A stretch of DNA of 64,000 bases from CAILHX01 sp964511385 (GCA_964511385.1 CAZEFE010000001.1:1-64000); one strand, 5' to 3'. Numbered from the stretch's first letter, positions 16,437-24,618 are shown. Numbers and translations: made by a program. The notes: a model not told the origin generated them from the letters alone.

Positions 16437-18200
16437 GTGAAATCGCATCCTTCGCTTGTCAGCAACCCTGCCGCCGCCAGTATTCAGGCCGAAATGGTGG
16501 CGGTGTTGTTTCGCCAGTCCACACCGGTGTTTTTTGGCAACTACGTCGTGTCCGCGTTGTTTGCGTTCATGCTGTGGAGTCGCGCGGATCAGTCGTTGCT
16601 GCTGTTATGGGGCGGTGCGGTATTTGTGCTGACTTCCATCCGGCAGTGGGTTGCGCGCTATTACCTGCGCCACACCCCGGGGCCGCAGCATGCGCTGCGT
16701 TGGGGATGGTTGATGGCGGTGATGTCCGGGCTTTCCGGGTGGCTCTGGGGCATGGTAGGCCTGTTGTTCATGCTGCCGGAACATCCTGTCACCATCGTGC
16801 TGGTGGGCTTTGTGTTGGCCGGCATGGTTGGTGGTTCGGTGGCGTCGCTGTCGGCATTTGTCCCGGCGTATTATGCGTACGCGATTCCCGCTGTGGCGCC
16901 GTTTGCGATTCGCTCGTTCATGATAGGCGGCGAGCTGTTTTCCGTGCTGGGCATCCTGTCGCTGTGCCTGCTGGGCGTGAACCTGTATTACAGCCGCGTG
17001 ATCTGGCAAACCCTGCGATCTTCCGTGCAACTGCGCTTTGAGAACCTGGCGCTGATCCAGCAATTGCAACAGGAAAAAGACCGCGCGGAATCGGCCAACC
17101 AGGCCAAAACCCATTTCCTGGCGGCTGCCAGCCACGATTTGCGGCAGCCGGTGCATGCGCTGGGCCTGTTCGCCGGCACCTTGCACCTGCTGGCACAGCA
17201 AGCCCAGCCTAGCCGGGAGATGCTGGCAACCATCGCCAGCCGGATCCAGGCGTCGCTGCACAACATGGGGAATCTATTGAACAGCCTGCTGGATGTCTCG
17301 CGCCTGGAATCCGGGACGGTCAAGGTAAGGCTCGAGCCGTGCCCGGCGCAGAAGCTTTTTGATGCGCTGGAAAACGAGTTTGGCGCCACGGCGCGAAACA
17401 AGGGGCTGAGTTTACGCATCGTGCCCAGCTGTCTTTGGGTGGAGGCCGATTCCATGCTGCTATCGCGCATCCTGTCCAACATCCTTGCCAACGCGATCCG
17501 CTACACTCCAAGCGGCGGCATCGTGGTTGGGTGCCGTCGCCGCGGGAGCCGGGTTGCATTTCAGGTGTGGGATACCGGGATCGGTATGGACGAGCAGCAA
17601 CTCCCCCATATTTTCCGGGAGTTCTACCAGATCGAAAATGTCGCCCGTCAGCAGGAGCAAGGGTTGGGGTTGGGGTTGTCCATCGTCAAGCGTTCAGCCG
17701 AACTGATGCATGCTGCAATCCGTGTGGAGTCCATGCCGGGAAAGGGCACGGTGTTTTCAGTGGAGTTGCCCCGTGTTGACGCGACGCAGCCGGTTGCTGT
17801 TCCGTTGCTGGAAAGCGCTGTCCGCGTTGCCCCTTCCATGGTGGTTCTGCTGATAGATGATCAACAGGCAGTGCTCGATGCCACCTCAGCATTGATCACT
17901 GCGCAAGGGCACAACGTCATTACCGCCCGCAACATTGCCGAAGCGGTAGCCGCTGTTGAGCAGTATGGTCAGCGCATTAACCTGATTCTTGCCGATTATC
18001 GTCTGGAGGAGCATGCGACCGGTACTGACGCGATTCATGCGGTTAATGCGCGTCTGCCACAGCCGGCGCCTGCCGTTATCATCACCGGCGATACCTCGCC
18101 GGAGCGTATCCAGGAAGCCGCAGCCAGTGGTTTCACCATTCTGCACAAGCCGCTGTCCCCGGAAATGTTGCTCCAGGTGCTAGAAGCTACCCCGGAGTAA
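16437..18200 (+). CDS. Membrane-bound hybrid sensor histidine kinase
   Basis: Sensor kinase of 587 aa. About six hydrophobic segments occupy residues 30-190 with no large periplasmic domain, so the stimulus may be sensed in or at the membrane. A short coiled coil leads to the HisKA domain (H-box FLAAASHDLRQPVHAL, His233) and an HATPase domain with N-box NILANAIRYTP and G-boxes DTGIGM and GLGLGLSIV. A C-terminal receiver follows (about 465-585), with LLIDDQ and phosphoacceptor Asp in ILADYRL. The start is uncertain: GTG 16437 is chosen because it avoids overlap with the divergent regulator gene; an upstream in-frame codon at 16353 would overlap it. TATACT at 16425-16430 would place transcription start at or next to the GTG. 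Confidence 0.87.
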   Translation: MKSHPSLVSNPAAASIQAEMVAVLFRQSTPVFFGNYVVSALFAFMLWSRADQSLLLLWGGAVFVLTSIRQWVARYYLRHTPGPQHALRWGWLMAVMSGLSGWLWGMVGLLFMLPEHPVTIVLVGFVLAGMVGGSVASLSAFVPAYYAYAIPAVAPFAIRSFMIGGELFSVLGILSLCLLGVNLYYSRVIWQTLRSSVQLRFENLALIQQLQQEKDRAESANQAKTHFLAAASHDLRQPVHALGLFAGTLHLLAQQAQPSREMLATIASRIQASLHNMGNLLNSLLDVSRLESGTVKVRLEPCPAQKLFDALENEFGATARNKGLSLRIVPSCLWVEADSMLLSRILSNILANAIRYTPSGGIVVGCRRRGSRVAFQVWDTGIGMDEQQLPHIFREFYQIENVARQQEQGLGLGLSIVKRSAELMHAAIRVESMPGKGTVFSVELPRVDATQPVAVPLLESAVRVAPSMVVLLIDDQQAVLDATSALITAQGHNVITARNIAEAVAAVEQYGQRINLILADYRLEEHATGTDAIHAVNARLPQPAPAVIITGDTSPERIQEAAASGFTILHKPLSPEMLLQVLEATPE

Positions 18201-18297
18201 AAGCAGTTTTACCAAGGCTTGATTTGTTGCGGGTTCGCCCTCATTTTAGAATCTGCTGCCTGTTCAGGTATAATTTTGTTTTTTAAGGAGGTTCCTG

Positions 18298-18552
18298 ATG
18301 CCGATTTACGAATATCGCTGCACCAGTTGCGGTGTGGAAAAAGAAGTCATGCAAAAAATGAGCGACGCTCCGCTGACGGTATGCCCGGAATGTGGCAAGG
18401 AGACTTTTGCCAAGCAGCTTTCCGCAGCCGGATTCCAGTTGAAGGGTAGCGGCTGGTACGCCACCGATTTCAAGGGCGGCTCCAAGTCTGCTGCCAAGGA
18501 AGAAAGCGCGCCTGCGGCGACGCCATGCGGCGGCAATTGCGCCTGCCATTAA
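18298..18552 (+). CDS. FmdB-family zinc-ribbon protein
   Basis: Small cytoplasmic protein of 84 aa with an N-terminal zinc ribbon: Cys8, Cys11, Cys29 and Cys32 in MPIYEYRCTSCG and CPECGKE. The family is called FmdB after a putative regulator, but its function is largely unproven. The tail is low-complexity (Lys/Glu/Ala) and ends in CGGNCACH, giving a second Cys/His cluster. AAGGAGG upstream is a near-perfect ribosome-binding site. It heads the fmdB-DUF502-aspS cluster, an arrangement common in betaproteobacteria. Confidence 0.9.
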   Translation: MPIYEYRCTSCGVEKEVMQKMSDAPLTVCPECGKETFAKQLSAAGFQLKGSGWYATDFKGGSKSAAKEESAPAATPCGGNCACH

Positions 18553-18578
18553 CCTGCCTTAACTTGACCAAACAACAA

Positions 18579-19193
18579 ATGTTCCGACGCTATCTTGTAA
18601 CCGGCCTGCTGGTGCTGGTGCCGCTGGGAATTACCGTCTGGGTGCTGAAAACGCTGATTGGCGCAATGGACCAAAGCCTGCTGTTGCTGCCGGCAGCCTG
18701 GCGCCCGGATAACCAACTGGGGGTGCATATCCCCGGGTTTGGCGTCATCCTGACGGTGCTGATCGTGCTGGTGACCGGCATGGTGGCCACCAACTTTTTT
18801 GGCAAGCGCATCATCCTGTTCTGGGAAGGCTTGCTGGCGCGGGTACCGGTGGTTAAATCCATTTATTACAGCGTCAAACAGGTCAGCGACACGCTGTTTT
18901 CCGATTCCGGCAATGCCTTTCGCAAGGCGCTGCTGGTGCAGTATCCACGTCAGGGAAGCTGGACCATTGCATTCCTGACCGGCCAGCCGGGCGGCGATGT
19001 CGCTAACCACCTCAAGGGTGATTACGTCAGTGTTTATGTGCCGACCACACCCAACCCGACCTCGGGTTTTTTCCTGATGATGCCGGCCAGCGACGTGATC
19101 GAACTCGACATGAGCGTGGATGAAGCACTCAAATACATTATTTCCATGGGCGTGGTCACACCTGACAACCGCCCGCTTAACGACCCAAACTAA
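18579..19193 (+). CDS. DUF502 integral membrane protein
   Basis: 204 aa protein with two N-terminal membrane helices (about 5-27 and 50-72) followed by a soluble domain containing the family stretch RVPVVKSIYYSVKQVSDTL and PTTPNPTSGFFLMMP. Function is unknown; the conserved link to aspS suggests only coexpression. ATG 18579 gives MFRRYLVTGLLVLVPLGITVW, the expected N-terminus; TTG 18564, five codons upstream, is an alternative. No strong ribosome-binding site was seen, and it starts 26 nt after the fmdB-like gene, so translation may depend on the upstream gene. Confidence 0.88.
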   Translation: MFRRYLVTGLLVLVPLGITVWVLKTLIGAMDQSLLLLPAAWRPDNQLGVHIPGFGVILTVLIVLVTGMVATNFFGKRIILFWEGLLARVPVVKSIYYSVKQVSDTLFSDSGNAFRKALLVQYPRQGSWTIAFLTGQPGGDVANHLKGDYVSVYVPTTPNPTSGFFLMMPASDVIELDMSVDEALKYIISMGVVTPDNRPLNDPN

Positions 19194-19214
19194 CCTCTTA
19201 AACAGCAAACAATC

Positions 19215-20999
19215 ATGCGTACTCACTACTGCGGCGAGCTGAATCGCCAACATATCGGTCAAACTGTCACCCTGTGCGGCTGGGCACATCGCCGACGCGA
19301 CCACGGCGGCGTTATTTTTATCGACCTGCGCGACCGCACCGGTATGTCGCAGATCGTGATTGACCCGGATACGCCCGAAGCGTTTGCCAATGCCGAAACC
19401 GTGCGCAATGAATTCGTGCTGAAAGTCACCTGTAAGGTGCGTCCACGCCCCGAAGGCACGGTCAACCCCAATATCCCGACCGGCGAAGTGGAAATGCTGG
19501 CGTCGGAAATCGAAATCCTCAACCCGTCGCTGACGCCGCCGTTCATGCTGGACGACGAACACCTGTCCGAAACCGTGCGGCTGGAACACCGCTACATAGA
19601 CCTGCGCCGCCCGGTGATGCAGAAGAACATGATGCTGCGCTACAAGGTCGCCAAGAACCTGCGCGATTACCTGGACGAAAACGGCTTCATCGAAGTGGAA
19701 ACGCCGATGCTGACGCGCAGCACGCCGGAAGGCGCGCGCGACTACCTGGTGCCGTCGCGTGTGCATCACGGCATGTTCTTCGCGTTGCCGCAGTCGCCGC
19801 AGATTTTCAAGCAATTACTGATGGTGGCCGGTTTCGACCGCTACTTCCAGATCACCAAGTGCTTCCGCGACGAAGACCTGCGCGCCGATCGCCAGCCGGA
19901 ATTCACCCAGGTGGATATCGAAACCTCGTTCCTCAACGAAGACCAGATCATGGACATCGTCGAGGAAATGATCCGCAAGATGTTCAAGCAGGTGCAAGAC
20001 ATCGACCTGCCCAACCCGTTCCCGCGCATGCCGTTCAGCGAGGCGATGAACAAGTACGGCTCCGACAAGCCCGATATGCGCGTCACGCTGGAAATCACCG
20101 AACTCAGCGACGTGATGAAGGATGTGGATTTCAAGGTGTTCTCCGGTGCCGCCAACATGGCCGGCGGCCGTGTCGCCGGTTTGCGCATTCCGGGCGGCGC
20201 GACGCTGACCCGTGGCGAAATCGACGCCTACACCGAGTTCGTCAAGATCTACGGCGCCAAGGGTCTGGCCTACATCAAGATCAACGACACCACCCAGCTC
20301 AACGAAACCGGCCTGCAATCGCCCATCGTCAAGAACATCCACGTCAAGGCGCTGCAAGCCATTATCGAACGCACCGGCGCGCAGAATGGCGACCTGGTGT
20401 TCTTCGGCGCCGACAAGGCCAAGGTGGTGAACGAAGCCCTGGGGGCGCTGCGCGCCAAGGTCGGCCACGAGAAGGGTCACGTCGACGGCCGCGCCTGGGC
20501 GCCGCTGTGGGTGGTGGATTTCCCCATGTTCGAGCACGACGAGGAGGCCGACCGCTGGGTCGCGCTGCACCATCCGTTCACCAGCCCCAAGGACGGCCAC
20601 GAAGACCTGCTCACCAGCAACCCCGGCGCCGCGTTGTCCAAGGCCTACGACATGGTGCTCAACGGCTGGGAAGTGGGGGGCGGTTCGGTGCGTATCCATA
20701 GCCAGGCGGTGCAATCCAAGGTGTTCGACGCGCTCAAGATTTCCCCGGAAGAAGCCCAGGAGAAATTCGGCTTCCTGCTGGAAGCCCTGCAATACGGCGC
20801 CCCCCCGCATGGCGGCCTGGCGTTCGGCTTGGACCGTCTGGTCACCCTGATGGCCGGCGCCGAATCCATCCGCGACGTCATTGCTTTCCCCAAGACCCAG
20901 CGCGCGCAGTGCCTGATGACCAAGGCGCCGAACGAGGTGGACGAGAAGCAGTTAAGGGAGTTGCATATCCGGGTAAGGCAGCAGAACACCGCCGGGTAA
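19215..20999 (+). CDS. aspS: Aspartyl-tRNA synthetase
   Basis: Class IIb aminoacyl-tRNA synthetase charging tRNA with aspartate. The 594 aa protein is of the long bacterial type: N-terminal OB anticodon-binding domain (about 1-110), class II catalytic core with motif 2 (CFRDEDLRADRQPEFTQVD), the bacterial GAD insertion (about 280-420) and motif 3 (GLAFGLDRLVTLMAG). Many betaproteobacterial AspRS enzymes also charge tRNA-Asn when GatCAB is present; that cannot be judged from this window. It is the last gene of the fmdB-DUF502-aspS cluster. Base composition drops sharply just after it. Confidence 0.98.
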   Translation: MRTHYCGELNRQHIGQTVTLCGWAHRRRDHGGVIFIDLRDRTGMSQIVIDPDTPEAFANAETVRNEFVLKVTCKVRPRPEGTVNPNIPTGEVEMLASEIEILNPSLTPPFMLDDEHLSETVRLEHRYIDLRRPVMQKNMMLRYKVAKNLRDYLDENGFIEVETPMLTRSTPEGARDYLVPSRVHHGMFFALPQSPQIFKQLLMVAGFDRYFQITKCFRDEDLRADRQPEFTQVDIETSFLNEDQIMDIVEEMIRKMFKQVQDIDLPNPFPRMPFSEAMNKYGSDKPDMRVTLEITELSDVMKDVDFKVFSGAANMAGGRVAGLRIPGGATLTRGEIDAYTEFVKIYGAKGLAYIKINDTTQLNETGLQSPIVKNIHVKALQAIIERTGAQNGDLVFFGADKAKVVNEALGALRAKVGHEKGHVDGRAWAPLWVVDFPMFEHDEEADRWVALHHPFTSPKDGHEDLLTSNPGAALSKAYDMVLNGWEVGGGSVRIHSQAVQSKVFDALKISPEEAQEKFGFLLEALQYGAPPHGGLAFGLDRLVTLMAGAESIRDVIAFPKTQRAQCLMTKAPNEVDEKQLRELHIRVRQQNTAG

Positions 21000-21095
21000 A
21001 ATGGGCTTGGTGAGTTTGCCTACATAATGAATAAAATGTTCAGTTCAGTTGGTCTTGATGAAGAGATAGTAGTCCACTAATCAGGTAACAGAAAG

Positions 21096-21962
21096 ATGAC
21101 TGCTAAAGTGCTTAAGTACGCAGTAACAGAAGAGATAATTAACTTTGAAGATGATCCGTTTGGGCTTTCTGTAAAAGAAAATGAATTATCCCCCAATCGA
21201 CTTTATTATCGTGACGATGCTCATGGAGTATGGCTATATCAAGCAAATTGCCTTGAATTGATGGATGTTTTAATTAAAAAATACCCAGAAGGTAAGTTTG
21301 ATACGATTTTTGCTGATCCACCTTATTTTCTCTCTAATGGCGGTATTACTTGCCATGCAGGGAAGATGGTTAAAGTTGACAAAGGGCATTGGGATAAGTC
21401 GCAAGGCCCTGAGCTAAATCATGAGTTTAATCTGGAATGGTTGCGTCGCTGCCAAGCTTTACTCAAGCCCAATGGGACAATGTGGGTTAGTGGTACCCAA
21501 CACGTAATTTATTCAGTTGGTTATGCAATGCAACAATTGGGTATGAAAATTCTTAATGACATTATTTGGGAGAAACCGAACCCCCCGCCAAATTTATCTT
21601 GTAGATACTTCACGCACTCCACAGAAACTATTTTATGGGCGGCAAAAAACCAAAAATCCAAGCATCTTTTTAACTACTCCGCCATGAGGCAAGAGAATGG
21701 CGGCAAGCAGATGAAGTCCGTTTGGCGATTTACGGCACCGGGGCGTGAAGAGAAGCTTTTTGGTAAGCATCCTACACAAAAACCACTCAAGCTTATTGAG
21801 CGCTGTCTTCTTGCATCCACAAATTTAGGCGACTTTGTTTTAGACCCATTTAATGGTAGTGGCACTACAGGTGTGGCTGCCATTAAAACAAATCGAAAAT
21901 ATGTTGGGATCGAATTAAGCCAAGATTACTTAGACCTTTCGATTAAACGAATTAAGAATTGA
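21096..21962 (+). CDS. Beta-class adenine-N6 DNA methyltransferase (DpnA-like)
   Basis: Modification enzyme of a probable type II restriction-modification system, 288 aa. Motif order is catalytic DPPY (74-77, in FADPPYFLSNGG) first and the AdoMet loop DPFNGSGTTG (250-259) last, with the target-recognition region between: the beta-class order. Stretches such as FADPPYFLSNGGI, NLSCRYFTHSTETILWA and GKHPTQKP resemble the M.DpnA/M2.DpnII subgroup as I remember it. The ~45-residue lead before the catalytic fold is unassigned. The gene is strikingly AT-rich next to aspS, indicating horizontal acquisition. Recognition sequence is unknown; GATC is only suggested by the DpnA resemblance. The small nuclease gene follows after 16 nt. 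Confidence 0.9.
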   Translation: MTAKVLKYAVTEEIINFEDDPFGLSVKENELSPNRLYYRDDAHGVWLYQANCLELMDVLIKKYPEGKFDTIFADPPYFLSNGGITCHAGKMVKVDKGHWDKSQGPELNHEFNLEWLRRCQALLKPNGTMWVSGTQHVIYSVGYAMQQLGMKILNDIIWEKPNPPPNLSCRYFTHSTETILWAAKNQKSKHLFNYSAMRQENGGKQMKSVWRFTAPGREEKLFGKHPTQKPLKLIERCLLASTNLGDFVLDPFNGSGTTGVAAIKTNRKYVGIELSQDYLDLSIKRIKN

Positions 21963-21978
21963 GAATTGAGAAAATAAA

Positions 21979-22509
21979 ATGATTAAGGGTGGAGTTGGGG
22001 GAGGAAATACAAAAACTGGCCTATTATTTGAAGAGCAGACAGATCTGTTAGAGCTATTGTCGATAACCCCTGGATATTCTGTTAAAAATGCGCCCATAGG
22101 AAAATTAGTTTTATACGAAGGGGCCGAGGTCGCAAAATGCTACAGAAAGCATGATTTATATAAATTTCTTGAAGCCAATAAAGTTAATTGGAGAAATTTA
22201 ATCTCAAAAAAACTGCTTCCGGATGATGCGCTCTATGTTATTCATAACAATACACTGTTCGTGATCGAGGTGAAATTTCAGAAAGTTGCTGGGTCTGTAG
22301 ATGAGAAACTACAGACCTGTGATTTTAAGAAAAAGCAGTACAAAAAATTAATGTCGCAAATGAATATAGAGGTCGAATATATTTACGTATTGTCCAATTG
22401 GTTCCGACAAGAAGGATATAAAGATGTACTTGACTACATCATATCTGTTGGCTGTCAGTATTATTTCGAGTATTTGCCGCTACAAAAATTAGGGCTACCT
22501 GTTCCCTAG
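21979..22509 (+). CDS. Putative type II restriction endonuclease, PD-(D/E)XK fold
   Basis: 176 aa protein directly downstream of the methyltransferase and equally AT-rich. Residues 81-99 form a textbook PD-(D/E)XK site: Pro81-Asp82, then a hydrophobic strand ending Glu97-Val-Lys99 (FVIEVKF), with a possible helix glutamate at Glu18/Glu19 (LLFEEQTDLL). The N-terminus is Gly-rich (KGGVGGGNTKTG). I do not recognise the exact restriction family. Fold and operon partner make a cognate restriction enzyme the best explanation. Orphan nuclease or inactive remnant cannot be excluded, but the frame is intact and all catalytic residues are present. Confidence 0.75.
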   Translation: MIKGGVGGGNTKTGLLFEEQTDLLELLSITPGYSVKNAPIGKLVLYEGAEVAKCYRKHDLYKFLEANKVNWRNLISKKLLPDDALYVIHNNTLFVIEVKFQKVAGSVDEKLQTCDFKKKQYKKLMSQMNIEVEYIYVLSNWFRQEGYKDVLDYIISVGCQYYFEYLPLQKLGLPVP

Positions 22510-22513
22510 AACT

Positions 22514-22593
22514 CGTACGGCATTAGCCAAAAGCGTAACGCGCCGTACGTTTCACAACTACATCCGGCGCAATGCGCTTCGCGTATTGACGCC
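22514..22593. repeat. Two adjacent palindromes, REP-like intergenic element
   Basis: CGTACGGC (22514-22521) pairs with GCCGTACG (22542-22549). Just after, GGCGCAATGCGC (22566-22577) pairs imperfectly with GCGTATTGACGCC (22581-22593), which has one mismatch-sized bulge. This GC-rich block follows the AT-rich nuclease gene directly. The GGCGCAAT-GCG-TTC-CGC type of hairpin resembles dispersed intergenic palindromes of proteobacterial genomes. The second hairpin is not followed by a T-run, so a simple terminator is unlikely. Confidence 0.55.
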
Positions 22594-22636
22594 CTACTAC
22601 GCTCGGCACAACTAATGATTGGCAAGGAGGCATGGC

Positions 22637-22900
22637 ATGAGTTCTTTAACGATGCACGTTGAACCTTTAGCCCAATCCGTGACCCTGACCGATGCCGAGC
22701 TGGTGGTCAATCTGGCCGATGGGCGCGTGCTTTCCACGCCGCTGGTCTGGTTCCCCCGCCTGCTTTCCGCATCGCCAGCCGCCAGAGCGCACTATGAACT
22801 GATGGGCAACGGCGAAGGGATTCATTGGCCGGACGTGGACGAGGATGTGAGCGTGGCGGGGTTGCTAGCGGGGAATCCGTCGGTGGAATATCGGAATTAA
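22637..22900 (+). CDS. DUF2442 domain protein
   Basis: Small 87 aa protein with the DUF2442 pattern: ADGRVLSTPLVWFPRLLSA in the middle and GIHWPDVDEDVSVAGLLAGNPS at the end. The family is of unknown function and often occurs near toxin-antitoxin or mobile genes. ATG 22637 is chosen because AAGGAGG (22624-22630) lies 6 nt upstream; the ATG at 22632 is in another frame. It ends 3 nt before the DUF4268 gene, so the two form one transcription unit. Base composition returns to the GC-rich host pattern here. Confidence 0.85.
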   Translation: MSSLTMHVEPLAQSVTLTDAELVVNLADGRVLSTPLVWFPRLLSASPAARAHYELMGNGEGIHWPDVDEDVSVAGLLAGNPSVEYRN

Positions 22901-22903
22901 GCG

Positions 22904-23887
22904 ATGGCGATCCCAAAATTAGGCAGGTTGGTTCGGCTGGAACAAATCAAGGATGTCTGGAATCACGAAGCCACTTCGTTTACGCCTTGGCTTGCCGAAG
23001 AAGACAATATTCAACTCGTCGCGGATGCCATCGGGTTGGATGAGCTGGTAGTCGAGGCGCAGGAAAAGAATGTCGGGCCGTTCCGCGCCGATATTCTGTG
23101 CAAGGATCCTTCCACCGACCGTTATGTCCTGATTGAAAACCAGCTTGAACGTACCGACCACGGCCATCTTGGGCAGATTCTGACGTATGCGGCTGGACTG
23201 GGGGCATGCACCATTGTCTGGATCGCCAAAAGCTTCACCAACGAACATCGGGCCACGCTGGACTGGCTCAACGAAATCACCGACGAGAAGTTCAATTTCT
23301 TCGGACTGGAAATTGAATTGTGGCGCATTGGGGACTCCGACATCGCAGCAAATTTCAATGTGGTTTCCAAACCCAACGAGTGGACGCGAGACATCCAAAG
23401 CGCGGCCAAGGAATTGGAAGCAGCCCAACATACGCCGCGCGACCTGTTGCTGCGCGATTTCTGGACAGCGCTGAAAACCCATCTTGAGCAAAAGAAGAGT
23501 AAGGTAAAGCCCCAGAAGCCCTTACCGCAGGGCTGGACCAATGTCGCGCTGGGAAAGTCCGGTATCTATTTGGTGGCGGTAGCCCGGGTCAAGAAACAAA
23601 CCATGGGTGTACATGTCGTGATGCATGGCCCCAACCGCGCCGCATTTTTCAAGGAGTTGCTGGAACAACGCGCGGCCATTGAATCAGAAATCGGTCAGCC
23701 ATTGTTGTGGCTGGAGATGCTTGATAAATCCGAGAGCCACATCAAATTAACCCTTGAAAATGTGGACGTGGCCGACAGAAACCAGTGGGCGCAACATATT
23801 GAATGGATGGCGCAAACCCTGGAAAAATTTCACCAAGCCTTCTCTAAACGGGTGCGCAATCTCGGCTCATCGGTGGAAGCCGAGTAG
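22904..23887 (+). CDS. DUF4268 protein with nuclease-like N-terminal domain
   Basis: 327 aa cytoplasmic protein. Residues 58-100 read VGPFRADILCKD then VLIENQLERTDHGHLGQILTYAAG; Asp63 and Glu78-Asn-Gln80 sit like the D...ExK/Q residues of PD-(D/E)XK nucleases, with Gln in place of the last Lys. Residues about 180-320 match the DUF4268 region (LLRDFWTALKTHLEQ, then GVHVVMHGPNRAAFFKELLEQR). Biological role is unknown; such proteins are scattered in accessory regions. It sits between an R-M pair and a toxin-antitoxin operon, so a defence role is a reasonable but unproven inference. Confidence 0.78.
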   Translation: MAIPKLGRLVRLEQIKDVWNHEATSFTPWLAEEDNIQLVADAIGLDELVVEAQEKNVGPFRADILCKDPSTDRYVLIENQLERTDHGHLGQILTYAAGLGACTIVWIAKSFTNEHRATLDWLNEITDEKFNFFGLEIELWRIGDSDIAANFNVVSKPNEWTRDIQSAAKELEAAQHTPRDLLLRDFWTALKTHLEQKKSKVKPQKPLPQGWTNVALGKSGIYLVAVARVKKQTMGVHVVMHGPNRAAFFKELLEQRAAIESEIGQPLLWLEMLDKSESHIKLTLENVDVADRNQWAQHIEWMAQTLEKFHQAFSKRVRNLGSSVEAE

Positions 23888-23912
23888 CTTGAAATCTCAC
23901 TTGCCTTAGCTT

Positions 23913-23935
23913 ATTCTGTCCAGACTAGACAGAAT
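23913..23935 (+). promoter_or_regulatory. Probable autoregulatory operator of the toxin-antitoxin operon
   Basis: Perfect 8-bp inverted repeat ATTCTGTC (23913-23920) / GACAGAAT (23928-23935) with a 7-nt spacer, ending 12 nt before the antitoxin ATG. GGGAGG at 23936-23941 is the ribosome-binding site. Phd/YefM antitoxins commonly bind such palindromes to repress their own operon; binding here is inferred. Confidence 0.6.
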
Positions 23936-23947
23936 GGGAGGTGCCCC

Positions 23948-24199
23948 ATGAACTCCTCTTGGCAATTACAGGAAGCGAAGAACCGTTTTAGCGAGGTGGT
24001 GGACGAGGCTTTGGCCCATGGCCCACAGACGGTGACGCGCCACGGGCGCGAGGTGGTGGTGATTCTTTCGATGGAGGAGTACCGCCGCATGAAGCAGCCT
24101 AAAGGCAGCCTGCTCGAAGCCCTGCAGGTTCCGGCGGAATATGCGGTTGAACTGGACATTGCCCGCAATCGAGACTTTCCGCGGGATATTGACCTGTGA
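23948..24199 (+). CDS. Phd/YefM-family antitoxin
   Basis: 83 aa antitoxin. The N-terminal DNA-binding fold reads WQLQEAKNRFSEVVDEALAHGPQTVTRHGREVVVILSMEEYRRM, typical of Phd/YefM. The C-terminal third (SLLEALQVPAEYAVELDIARNRDFPRDIDL) would wrap the toxin. It precedes the PIN toxin, with the GTG toxin start overlapping its TGA stop, and has a palindromic operator directly upstream. Presumably neutralises the downstream toxin and autorepresses the operon. Confidence 0.93.
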   Translation: MNSSWQLQEAKNRFSEVVDEALAHGPQTVTRHGREVVVILSMEEYRRMKQPKGSLLEALQVPAEYAVELDIARNRDFPRDIDL

Positions 24200-24618
24200 A
24201 GTTTTTGCTGGACACTTGCGCCGTTTCCGAGTTGACCAAGCTGACTCCAAATCCGGGGGTCGTAAGGTGGTTTGCCGAACAGGATGAGTTGGCATTGCAT
24301 CTGGCGGCACCGTCCGTAGGTGAGCTCAAAAGAGGCGTAGAGAAGCTTGATGATGGCAAGCGCAAAAACTTTTTGCGGAATTGGCTGGCTGAGAGCGTTA
24401 TTGAGAGATTCGGCACCAGGATACTGCCAGCGAACACCGAAGTCTGTCTTCTATGGGGAAAACTGCAGGCGCAGTTGGACAAGCAAGGTAAGCCTATGCC
24501 CTCGGTAGACGGCCTGATTGCGGCCACTGCACTACACCACCAACTCACTGTTGTAACCCGCAACACGCGCGACATGGAAGCCAGCGGTGTTGCGCTGTTC
24601 GACCCGTGGCAAGCATGA
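24196..24618 (+). CDS. VapC/FitB-like PIN-domain toxin
   Basis: Putative RNase toxin of 140 aa. Acidic PIN residues are all visible: Asp6 (LLDTCAVSE), Glu43 (SVGELKRG), Asp105 (PSVDGLIAATA) and Asp126 in TRNTRDM, so the Mg-dependent active site looks intact. The start is a GTG that overlaps the antitoxin stop by 4 nt, giving MKFLLDTCAV. The pairing with Phd/YefM instead of VapB resembles FitAB-type modules. Its stop overlaps the ATG of the next membrane-protein gene. VapC toxins usually cut initiator tRNA or rRNA; the target here is unknown. Confidence 0.92.
   Translation: MKFLLDTCAVSELTKLTPNPGVVRWFAEQDELALHLAAPSVGELKRGVEKLDDGKRKNFLRNWLAESVIERFGTRILPANTEVCLLWGKLQAQLDKQGKPMPSVDGLIAATALHHQLTVVTRNTRDMEASGVALFDPWQA

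Noticed and set aside
21027..21080. 17-codon open frame (MNKMFSSVGLDEE...) before the methyltransferase gene
   Set aside because: Too short to support; no ribosome-binding site. It could at most be a leader peptide.
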